Source: Neobacillus niacini
Lineage (GTDB): Bacteria > Bacillota > Bacilli > Bacillales > Cytobacillaceae
DNA length: 64,000 nucleotides
Assembly (NCBI RefSeq): GCF_023715415.1
Contig: NZ_JAMBOB010000006.1
Span: 248,001 to 312,000 of the forward strand
Direction of reading: 5' to 3'
Within the stretch, counting starts at the first letter, position 1. The number at the start of each line of letters is the position of its first letter. The notes under the pieces were generated by a model that saw nothing but the letters and a program-made list of their open reading frames with translations, had not been told where the DNA came from and did no database searches. A program made the translations under genes and the position numbers. This document shows, piece by piece, positions 57,701-64,000 of this stretch.

Positions 57701-58109
57701 CACTTTCACCGTTCTTGTGAACAATATTTCTCCATTCTAAAAAGCCTTCGTCTAATCCTCTAATCAGCAGTTCAGCAGTCCCCATATTTGTAGCTAGCGG
57801 TATAGAATACACGTCACAGAGGCGAACTAGTGCTGTTACATCAGGTTCATGCGGCTGAGCTGTTAGTGGATCCCTAAAAAAGAAAATGGCATCCATTTTA
57901 TTTTTTGCAATCATTGCTCCGATTTCTTGATCTCCGCCTAGAGGGCCGGATTGAAATCTAGTAATGGGTAATCCTGTTGCTTCTTGTATTCTAAGTCCGG
58001 TAGTACCCGTTGCAAAAAGGGTGTGTTCTGAAAAGATAGTTTGGTAAGCTGTAGCAAATTGTACAAGGTCATTCTTTTTATTATCATGTGCTATCAAGGC
58101 TATATTCAT
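57690..58109 (-). CDS. mgsA: Methylglyoxal synthase
   Basis: A 139-aa enzyme turning dihydroxyacetone phosphate into methylglyoxal and phosphate. Motifs are LIAHDNKK (His), [19 protein letters not shown] (catalytic Asp) and [14 protein letters not shown]. The family is homohexameric and cytoplasmic. Linkage to bacillithiol genes is metabolically sensible, since bacillithiol helps detoxify methylglyoxal. The ATG is 10 bp after dapB. Confidence 0.96.
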   Translation of the reverse strand: MNIALIAHDNKKNDLVQFATAYQTIFSEHTLFATGTTGLRIQEATGLPITRFQSGPLGGDQEIGAMIAKNKMDAIFFFRDPLTAQPHEPDVTALVRLCDVYSIPLATNMGTAELLIRGLDEGFLEWRNIVHKNGESDER

Positions 58110-58119
58110 GGTAGTGCTC

Positions 58120-58923
58120 CTATTCTAGAATATTTTCAAGTCCATATACAAAAAGGTCCTGCTTCATTACCGTCTCTACTGCTATTTTCACACCAGACAT
58201 AAAAGAGGCACGATTATAGGAATCATGACGAATGGATAGCGTTTGACCATCTGAACCAAATAAAACCTGTTGATGTGCTATTAAACCTGGCAGTCTTACT
58301 GAATGAATGTGCATTCCGTTAAAATCTGCACCCCTTGCACCACTAATTGTTTCTTTCTCTTCAGGATGGCCCTGTTGTTTGAAGTCTCTTACCGCATTCA
58401 TCATTTCAGCAGTTTTAACAGCTGTGCCAGATGGAGCGTCAAGTTTTTGATCATGGTGAAGTTCAATTATTTCTATATCATTAAAATACTTGGCAGCCAT
58501 TTGTGAAAACTTCATCATTAACACAGCACCAAGAGCAAAATTTGGTGCTATTATACAGCCTAGTTTCTTTTCCTTACAGATAAGCTCCAACTCTTCTAAG
58601 TCAGCTTTTGTAAAGCCAGTAGTACCCACGACAGGTCTCACATTATGCTGAAGTGCTGTTCTGGCGTGATGCATACCAACTTCAGGTGTAGTTAGGTCAA
58701 TTAATACATCACTTTCAACATTCTGCAGGCACTTCTCAATGCTTGAATAAATGGGGACATTATTGATTGAATGGAAACCCTCTAAGTCACTTAACATGTG
58801 ACCATCGTGTTTATGGTCAACTGCTGCGATTAACTCAAAATGTTCCGTATTGGTTACCATTTTGACGGCTTCGCTCCCCATCCGTCCTCGTGGTCCCGCA
58901 ATAATAATTTTCACTGTTTCCAA
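58120..58923 (-). CDS. dapB: 4-hydroxy-tetrahydrodipicolinate reductase
   Basis: A 267-aa NAD(P)H-dependent reductase in the diaminopimelate/lysine pathway, which also feeds spore dipicolinate. The dinucleotide site is [13 protein letters not shown] (about 8-20; B. subtilis also has GPRGRMG); substrate motifs are [15 protein letters not shown]. The start is TTG at 58923, 9 bases after GGAGTG. It follows ypjD and precedes mgsA. Confidence 0.95.
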   Translation of the reverse strand: METVKIIIAGPRGRMGSEAVKMVTNTEHFELIAAVDHKHDGHMLSDLEGFHSINNVPIYSSIEKCLQNVESDVLIDLTTPEVGMHHARTALQHNVRPVVGTTGFTKADLEELELICKEKKLGCIIAPNFALGAVLMMKFSQMAAKYFNDIEIIELHHDQKLDAPSGTAVKTAEMMNAVRDFKQQGHPEEKETISGARGADFNGMHIHSVRLPGLIAHQQVLFGSDGQTLSIRHDSYNRASFMSGVKIAVETVMKQDLFVYGLENILE

Positions 58924-58929
58924 ATCTTT

Positions 58930-59274
58930 TCACTCCTCATCCTTCTCTTCTTTCCTTGTCCAGCGATCCTTGTCTCTGGTATTAAACTTGTTCATGACAT
59001 AATCATGGGCCTCTTCCAAGTCAATATTTAAAGAATTGGCCAAGCAAATAATGACAAAAAGAAGATCTCCCAGTTCCTCCTCAATAGCCTTTTCTGTTTC
59101 GCTGGATTTCTTAGGCTTTTCACCATATTGATGATTGACTTCTCTAGCAAGCTCACCAAGCTCTTCTGTGAGTCGGGCTACCATCGCAAGTGGACTAAAG
59201 TACCCTTCCTTAAATTGACTTATGTATGTATCTACTTCCTTCTGCAGGTCTTTGATAGATTTGCCATTGACCAC
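58930..59274 (-). CDS. ypjD: MazG-like nucleotide pyrophosphohydrolase YpjD
   Basis: A 114-aa all-alpha NTP pyrophosphatase. The Mg-binding pattern ExxE ... ExxD is visible in LTEELGELAREVNH and EEELGDLLFVIICLAN. It probably hydrolyses non-canonical (d)NTPs. The start is GTG at 59274, behind GAGGTGAAAAG. It lies 6 bp before dapB and begins the ypjD-dapB-mgsA-bshB1-bshA-cca-birA run. Confidence 0.93.
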   Translation of the reverse strand: MVNGKSIKDLQKEVDTYISQFKEGYFSPLAMVARLTEELGELAREVNHQYGEKPKKSSETEKAIEEELGDLLFVIICLANSLNIDLEEAHDYVMNKFNTRDKDRWTRKEEKDEE

Positions 59275-59383
59275 ACCTTTTCACCTCTTTTATTCATTGC
59301 AAAACAACTATACTAAATACATTAGCTAAAAAAGGTTAGTTTTACAAATATTTTCGCATTAAGAATCACTTTCCTGCTTAAAA

Positions 59384-59412
59384 TTGCTCTTCGATTATTA
59401 ATTCGCTATAAT
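59384..59412 (+). promoter_or_regulatory. Promoter of the YitT-family gene
   Basis: TTGCTC (59384-59389), 17 bp and consensus TATAAT (59407-59412), giving a ~38-nt leader. Confidence 0.7.
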
Positions 59413-59456
59413 AAAAGCCGCTGGCTAAGGAAAATTGTGGTAGAGGAGTAAAGATA

Positions 59457-60329
59457 ATGATATTTGGCCTTAAAATGAAGAACATTTTATTTATCTTAAT
59501 TGGAACAGCGATAATGTCTTTTGGACTGGTCAATTTTAATATGCAGAATAAACTTGCCGAAGGAGGCTTTACTGGTATAACCCTTCTTCTATATTTCATG
59601 TTCAAATGGGATCCATCTTATACAAACTTAATTTTAAATATCCCTCTCTTTTTTATTGGCTGGAAGTTGCTCGGCAGAAATGCTTTTATTTACACGCTTC
59701 TAGGTACGGTTGGTCTTTCCGTCTTTCTATGGATATTCCAGCGCTTTCCCATTGATATGCCGCTAAAGGATGACTTATTGCTGGCTGCACTATTTGCGGG
59801 TGTTTTTCTGGGAATTGGATTAGGAATTATCTTCCGCTACGGTGGTACGACTGGTGGCGTCGATATCATTGCACGACTTGTCCAGAAATATGCGGGTTGG
59901 AGTATGGGGAGGACCATGTTTATTTTTGACATAGGTGTAATTGGGGCATCTGTTATTACCTATCTCAATTATAAAGAGGCAATGTATACACTAGTAGCAG
60001 TATTTATTGGAGCTAGGGTCATTGATTTTATTCAAGAAGGTGCCTATACGGCAAGGGGTGCGATGATTGTTTCTGATCGAAATAATGATATTGCGAAAAA
60101 GATTATGGAAGAAATGGATAGAGGCGTGACGGTTCTAAAGGGGTATGGTTCATTTACAAAAATAGAAAGAGAAGTATTATATTGTGTTGTAGCCAAAAAT
60201 GAAATTGTCCGTTTGAAAAATTTAATTACTTCCGTTGACCCACATGCGTTTGTTTCTGTAACGATTGTCCATGATGTTCATGGTGAAGGATTTACACTTG
60301 ATGAAAATAAAAAGCCGATCGAAATATAG
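59457..60329 (+). CDS. ypjC: YitT family membrane protein (YpjC-like)
   Basis: A 290-aa protein with six hydrophobic helices (about 8-195) and a C-terminal soluble DUF2179 domain (about 205-285, containing GVTVLKGYGSFTKIEREVL). Paralogues are numerous in Bacillus; function is unknown. The glycine-rich loop RYGGTTGGVDIIARL is typical. The ATG follows GAGGAGTAAAGATA. Its position next to ypjD/ypjB suggests ypjC. Confidence 0.9.
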   Translation: MIFGLKMKNILFILIGTAIMSFGLVNFNMQNKLAEGGFTGITLLLYFMFKWDPSYTNLILNIPLFFIGWKLLGRNAFIYTLLGTVGLSVFLWIFQRFPIDMPLKDDLLLAALFAGVFLGIGLGIIFRYGGTTGGVDIIARLVQKYAGWSMGRTMFIFDIGVIGASVITYLNYKEAMYTLVAVFIGARVIDFIQEGAYTARGAMIVSDRNNDIAKKIMEEMDRGVTVLKGYGSFTKIEREVLYCVVAKNEIVRLKNLITSVDPHAFVSVTIVHDVHGEGFTLDENKKPIEI

Positions 60330-60332
60330 AAA

Positions 60333-60472
60333 AGCGCAAGCGCCTTGCTCAAGGAAAAATGCAGTTCAATTTTTCCCAGGGGCGTGAGTCTAGACGAGCC
60401 GGCGAGAAGGTTGTTCTTTAACCTTCTTGACGGATTGGCTTATGACCTGAGAGCCCCTAGGCCGCTTGCGCT
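60333..60472. repeat. 140-bp intergenic repeat with inverted ends
   Basis: AGCGCAAGCG (60333-60342) and CGCTTGCGCT (60463-60472) are perfect inverted ends. The interior has a hairpin AGAAGGTT/AACCTTCT and GACCTGAGAGCCCCTAGG. This is the form of a widespread Bacillus miniature intergenic element; no gene lies inside. Confidence 0.7.
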
Positions 60473-60480
60473 ATACAGCT

Positions 60481-60517
60481 AAAAAAGCAATGTCCATTTT
60501 TCGGACATTGCTTTTTT
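60481..60517. terminator. Bidirectional terminator
   Basis: AAAAAAGCAATGTCC (60481-60495) and GGACATTGCTTTTTT (60503-60517), a 15-bp perfect stem between the YitT gene and the YugP-type protease gene. Confidence 0.9.
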
Positions 60518-61196
60518 AGTCGTTACTTTTATTCATACCAGTAAAGATTAGGACAAGCCTCAATAACTCCAACACAGCTACTGCCGCTGCTGCTACGTAT
60601 GTTAATGCAGCTGCATTTAAAACCTTCCTAGCATTCCGCTCTTCCTCATTACGGATTAGCCCTAAAGTAACAACTTGGTCCATTGCACGGTTGGAGGCAT
60701 TAAATTCAACTGGTAATGTAATAACTTGAAAAAGAACTGCCGCTGCCATAAACAGTATTCCTATTAACAACAACCCACTCATTTGAAAAAAGATCCCAAT
60801 CAACACAAGTACCCATGAAAAATTTGAGCCAATATTCGCTACTGGAACTAATGCATGACGAAACCGTAGAAAAGCGTATCTTTGTGCATCCTGGATTGCA
60901 TGTCCACATTCGTGGGCGGCGATAGCAGTAGAAGCTATCGAATGGCTACGATAGTTTTCCGGGGATAACCTTACCGTTTTTGATCTTGGATCGTAATGGT
61001 CACTTAAAAATCCCCTTCCCTCTTCAACACCAACATTAAAAAGACCATTTGCATTTAGAACTTCCCTAGCAACTTCTGCCCCTGTACGATAGGTTGAATT
61101 TGGTACATGAGAATATTTAACAAAAGTACCCTTAACTCTAAATTGAGCCCAAAGGGGTACTAACATAATAACAAGAAAATATACTAAGAATCCCAT
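60516..61196 (-). CDS. Zinc metallopeptidase, YugP family
   Basis: A 226-aa integral membrane protease. The zinc motif is His95-Glu96-x-x-His99 in AAHECGHAIQD; four hydrophobic helices (one N-terminal, three after about residue 115) hold it in the membrane. Substrates are unknown. The ATG follows GGAGGTTCAAC. It lies downstream of ypjB on the same strand. Confidence 0.9.
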   Translation of the reverse strand: MGFLVYFLVIMLVPLWAQFRVKGTFVKYSHVPNSTYRTGAEVAREVLNANGLFNVGVEEGRGFLSDHYDPRSKTVRLSPENYRSHSIASTAIAAHECGHAIQDAQRYAFLRFRHALVPVANIGSNFSWVLVLIGIFFQMSGLLLIGILFMAAAVLFQVITLPVEFNASNRAMDQVVTLGLIRNEEERNARKVLNAAALTYVAAAAVAVLELLRLVLIFTGMNKSND

Positions 61197-61253
61197 GTTG
61201 AACCTCCAGTTTCTAGTGGTGACGTTATTCTTGGTGAGAGTTCAGAGAGTAAG

Positions 61254-62048
61254 TTAATCCTTATGAACTCTGGAACGGTTCTTTTTTATTTCTTTTTCAC
61301 CCTGATATTTTCTCCAGCCAACATAAGTTAAAGTTAGGATGATAATACTGCCTGTTGAAATGATTACCCACCATAGTGATGGATCTGCTTCATCCTCATC
61401 CATATTATCAAATAGATTCTTTAAATCCATTTCTAAGCTTTCTAATTCCTCTTGGCTTTTTATATTGCTAACAACCTCTGAACGATATTCATCAATGAAA
61501 TTGATACGAGCATCTATTTTTTGAATATTTTCTGCAGAGACATCAATTTTCATACTTGGATAAATAACATTGTATAAGGACATAAAAGTATTAAAATTCG
61601 AGTGGAAATGTTCAGAATCACCAGTACTGGCAGCGGTTCTAGCCTCCTGGAAGGCGGTCATAATCTGAGACTTCATCTCGGTCCAAAGAGGTTGATGGCT
61701 AGTCGCAATTGCGTCAACAACAAGACGAAACTTCGTTAGCTTTTGGACCCTTTCCTCATAATCCATATTTGGGCTAGCTGCTGCTTCCATTGCCTCATCA
61801 TGGGATACGGTAATAATTCTTAATTCATCCATCGTAAAAGTATGTTCTTTGCTTTTGATATCCGTGAATTGCTCTAAAAAGTAACTCAGCAGCTTTTTGC
61901 CATCTTCATATCTCTGAAATTTAACCATATGCAGCGCTTCATCAGAGATATTATCTAGCTTCTCTATAGGTGTGTGCTGATGGGCACTTACCGTCATGGG
62001 AGTGAGAATAATGACAACAACAAATATTAGCAACCATTTATACTTCAA
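61254..62048 (-). CDS. ypjB: Sporulation protein YpjB
   Basis: A 264-aa protein with an N-terminal signal sequence (WLLIFVVVIILTPMTVSAHQ), a helical extracytoplasmic region and a C-terminal membrane helix (WWVIISTGSIIILTLTYVGW) followed by a basic cytoplasmic tail. It matches B. subtilis YpjB, a sporulation-associated membrane protein. The start is TTG at 62048 behind GGGGGGACAAGG. Confidence 0.88.
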   Translation of the reverse strand: MKYKWLLIFVVVIILTPMTVSAHQHTPIEKLDNISDEALHMVKFQRYEDGKKLLSYFLEQFTDIKSKEHTFTMDELRIITVSHDEAMEAAASPNMDYEERVQKLTKFRLVVDAIATSHQPLWTEMKSQIMTAFQEARTAASTGDSEHFHSNFNTFMSLYNVIYPSMKIDVSAENIQKIDARINFIDEYRSEVVSNIKSQEELESLEMDLKNLFDNMDEDEADPSLWWVIISTGSIIILTLTYVGWRKYQGEKEIKKNRSRVHKD

Positions 62049-62124
62049 ACCTTGTCCCCCCTATCATTACTAAAATGTATGAAAGGGTGGACAAGGTTAG
62101 ACCATCTTTTATCCTATCAATAAA

Positions 62125-62718
62125 CTATTTTAATTTTAGTTTAAATCGATTAGGGCGGATAACAAAATAATAGCCAATACCCACTGACACAATCGATAGC
62201 CAAAAAGTAAAATAACCTATTTTTGGTGTAACTTCATTTAACATGTGGTAGCGTGGCAGCATAAAAAATACGTAATCAATAACATCATTATGTAGTGTCC
62301 AAATCGCAGTGACTATCAGGTGCCACCATTTAAAACGATAAAAGGGAGAATACAATATTGCTTGTACTGCCATCGCAAAATGAGAGAAAATTAACATAAC
62401 ACCAATCCAATCTAGCTCTCCCTGTGCGAAAAAAACTAGAAAATTCATTACTACAGCCCATATTCCATACTTAAATAAAGTAACAATTGCAAGTGCTTCC
62501 ATAAGTGGCCAATTCTTTTTTAACAGGAAAGCAGTGACTACAAAAACAAAAAACAGACTAGCAGTCGGGCTGTCAGGAACAAATATAAGAAAAATAGCTG
62601 GAGTTTCTTTCAATTGCCAGCCATACCACACATACCCGTAAATTGTTCCGGCAATATTGATGATCAACAATAGTAATAAAAATGATCTATTTGCTAAGAG
62701 GGGATAAATCCATTTCAC
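62125..62718 (-). CDS. ypjA: DUF1405 membrane protein YpjA
   Basis: A 197-aa protein with about six membrane helices and the family motif IAGTIYGYVWYGWQL near the N terminus; PDSPTASLFF and RFKWWH are also typical. Function is unknown. The GTG at 62718 is used because AGAGGTAGAGAA precedes it and the N terminus (MKWIYPLLANRSF) agrees with the family; the in-frame ATG at 62736 overlaps that site. It lies between qcrC and ypjB as in B. subtilis. Confidence 0.88.
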   Translation of the reverse strand: MKWIYPLLANRSFLLLLLIINIAGTIYGYVWYGWQLKETPAIFLIFVPDSPTASLFFVFVVTAFLLKKNWPLMEALAIVTLFKYGIWAVVMNFLVFFAQGELDWIGVMLIFSHFAMAVQAILYSPFYRFKWWHLIVTAIWTLHNDVIDYVFFMLPRYHMLNEVTPKIGYFTFWLSIVSVGIGYYFVIRPNRFKLKLK

Positions 62719-62752
62719 TTCTCTACCTCTTTTCATTTATTTTATTAATAAT

Positions 62753-62782
62753 AAAAGCTGACGAGGTTCCGTCAGCTTTTTA
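62753..62782 (-). terminator. Terminator of the qcr operon
   Basis: AAAAGCTGACG (62753-62763) and CGTCAGCTTTT (62770-62780) form an 11-bp stem, followed by TTTTATTATT on the minus strand. Confidence 0.8.
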
Positions 62783-62790
62783 CTAATTTA

Positions 62791-63567
62791 TTATTCTTTT
62801 CCTAAGTTTGCGATGTATTCAGAAAGTTTTTTAAGCTGTTCGTCGTCACCTTTGAAAACTCCAGGAGGCATACTGCCCTTACCTTCTTTGGCAATTTTTG
62901 CAATTTCCTCAGCAGATAATCCAGTATTAATTAAAGTTGGTGCAGCTGCTCCACCTTGGAAGGCATCACCGTGACAAGATAAACAAGTATTATCTGAAGC
63001 AAGCTTGTATTCTTCAGTTGTCTTGTCAATGTCAGCTGTTGCTACGATTTTACCATATTCTTTTGCTTTTTCCCAGTCATGGGTAGACGCACCCTGCCAT
63101 GTTAAAAATGTGATTGCAGCTATTGCTAACAACATAAATCCAGTTGCTAATGGGCGTTTGCTTGGACGGCGTTCTGGTCCGCGATCTAAGAATGGAGCTA
63201 ATAATAATGCTCCAAAAGCTAGTCCAGGAATAACCATCGCACCAACTACTGTGTATGGTCCAGCAGCAAATTCATACTTTAGCAATTGATATAAGAATAA
63301 GAAATACCAGTCCGGCATTGGAACATATCCTGTATCAGACGGATCCGCAATCCTTTCAAGTGGACTAGGATGTGCAACTGTTAAACATAAAATCCCAACA
63401 AGAAATACTGCACCTACCAACCATTCTTTCAAAAGGAAGTTAGGCCAAAATGCCTCTGTTTTACCAGGGTATTCTGAGTAATCCTTTGGAATATTCTTTT
63501 TCGTACGGGCCTCAGGTGCCAATACACGTGAGTCGCCAACGAATTTCATTCCTTTACCGCGATGCAT
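62791..63567 (-). CDS. qcrC: Menaquinol:cytochrome c reductase, cytochrome b/c subunit
   Basis: A 258-aa subunit of the Bacillus bc complex. The first part is the C-terminal cytochrome b portion (subunit IV-like), with helices near 48-65, 105-125 and 145-162. A covalent c-haem domain is fused after it: Cys195-x-x-Cys198-His199 and the axial Met in GSMPPGVF. It passes electrons from menaquinol to cytochrome c and so to oxidases such as the ba3 enzyme in this window. The ATG follows GGAGGGGGATTGTTCG. Confidence 0.96.
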   Translation of the reverse strand: MHRGKGMKFVGDSRVLAPEARTKKNIPKDYSEYPGKTEAFWPNFLLKEWLVGAVFLVGILCLTVAHPSPLERIADPSDTGYVPMPDWYFLFLYQLLKYEFAAGPYTVVGAMVIPGLAFGALLLAPFLDRGPERRPSKRPLATGFMLLAIAAITFLTWQGASTHDWEKAKEYGKIVATADIDKTTEEYKLASDNTCLSCHGDAFQGGAAAPTLINTGLSAEEIAKIAKEGKGSMPPGVFKGDDEQLKKLSEYIANLGKE

Positions 63568-63631
63568 CGAACAATCCCCCTCCTTTATTCGTAAATTAAG
63601 ATTATTAATAGATCAGAATCAATTAAGAGTA

Positions 63632-64000
63632 TTATAGTGGTCCAGAAATACCCTGTTTACGAATCATCATGAAATGAGCTGCCAATAAGCCAAATAAAGC
63701 AGCAGGTAAGAAGAACACGTGAATCGCAAAGAAACGAGTTAAGGTTTGAGCACCAACAATTGTCTCATGACCTGACAGTAACGTTTTCAGGTGTATACCA
63801 ATAAACGGCACTGCTTCAATAATTTGAAGTGTAACTTTTGTAGCAAACAACGCTTTCATATCCCAAGGTAATAAATAACCTGTTAAACCTAAAGCTAGCA
63901 TGATGAAGAAAATAAGAACCCCAACAATCCAGTTTAGTTCACGAGGTTTTTTGTAAGCGCCTTGGAAGAAAACGCGTAATGTATGTAGGAACATCATTAC
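63632..64000 (-). CDS. qcrB: Menaquinol:cytochrome c reductase, cytochrome b subunit (3' part)
   Basis: The last ~122 codons of the b6-type cytochrome b; the start lies beyond base 64000. Visible features are the helix IVGVLIFFIMLALGLTGYLL, the haem-binding-helix region LTRFFAIHVFFLPAALFGLLAAH with the conserved His pair, and the end MIRKQGISGPL typical of Bacillus QcrB. qcrC follows 64 bp downstream. Confidence 0.94.
   Translation of the reverse strand, partial: VMMFLHTLRVFFQGAYKKPRELNWIVGVLIFFIMLALGLTGYLLPWDMKALFATKVTLQIIEAVPFIGIHLKTLLSGHETIVGAQTLTRFFAIHVFFLPAALFGLLAAHFMMIRKQGISGPL

Noticed and set aside
1..64000. tRNA or rRNA genes, prophage, plasmid origin
   Set aside because: No cloverleaf with a CCA end, rRNA core, integrase, phage structural gene or replication gene was found on reading either strand.

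Overview
The window is a piece of a low-GC, spore-forming member of the Bacillaceae. Evidence is the B. subtilis-like order of genes on both sides (cspD-ypeQ-ypeP-ypdQ; ypcP; dynA; bpsAB; ypwA; ypvA-ypsC-rnpB-gpsB-ypsA-cotD; mrfBA; yppG-F-E-sspM-yppC-recU-ponA-ypoC-nth-dnaD-aspB-ypmB-ypmA-dinG-panDCB-birA-cca-bshA-bshB1-mgsA-dapB-ypjD; ypjBA-qcrCB), three spore-protein genes (sspL, sspM, cotD), strong AGGAGG ribosome sites and many U-tailed terminators. Respiratory additions (a small ba3-type oxidase, hcp, two Crp/Fnr-type regulators) point to a facultative, probably nitrate/NO-experienced soil Bacillus such as Neobacillus or Mesobacillus. The species cannot be fixed from the sequence alone.

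Layout. 1-600: 5' part of cydA. 850-6970: cold-shock protein gene with a structured leader, the two RNase H-fold genes ypeP/ypdQ facing apart, a DMT exporter, sspL, the ypcP exonuclease and a sulfurtransferase. 6988-10644: tandem dynamin dynA. 10.8-12.2 kb: a NERD protein, a 4 x 52 bp tandem repeat and a tiny membrane peptide gene behind Fur-like boxes. 12.2-13.9 kb: bpsAB (type III polyketide synthase and methylase). 14.1-17.1 kb: zinc-ribbon gene and the ba3-type oxidase operon. 17.1-19.6 kb: a second DMT exporter and the M32 carboxypeptidase. 19.8-23.2 kb: a redox/NO-looking cluster (three DUF2249 genes, Crp/Fnr-type regulator, haem-copper-like membrane protein, DUF59 protein). 23.2-32.5 kb: helicase, rRNA methylase, RNase P RNA, gpsB, ypsA, cotD and the mrfAB DNA-repair pair. 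32.6-34.6 kb: the second Crp/Fnr-type regulator facing hcp. 34.8-50.5 kb: small heat-shock protein, ypp genes, recU-ponA, nth, dnaD, aspB, dinG. 51.3-59.3 kb: panBCD behind a riboswitch-like leader, birA, cca, the bacillithiol genes bshA/bshB1, mgsA, dapB. 59.4-64 kb: YitT protein, YugP-type protease, ypjB, ypjA, qcrC, and the 3' part of qcrB.

Three things stand out. (1) Two decayed IS1182-like elements (37457-38520 and 50628-51342) each sit inside a gene's intrinsic terminator, flanked on both sides by a copy of the 19-bp terminator hairpin, and carry their own inward-facing terminators at both ends. (2) A TGTGA-N6-(T/G)CACT palindrome lies about 41 bp before a plausible start site in front of the ba3 oxidase operon, hcp and one DUF2249 gene. 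This suggests one regulon for the two cysteine-poor Crp/Fnr paralogues encoded here. (3) The panBCD leader can fold into a three-way junction whose closing stem competes with a terminator through an antiterminator pairing.

Translation starts were chosen by ribosome-site spacing, so several genes begin inside the longest open frame. All functions come from reading motifs and recalled gene order. No database search was possible.
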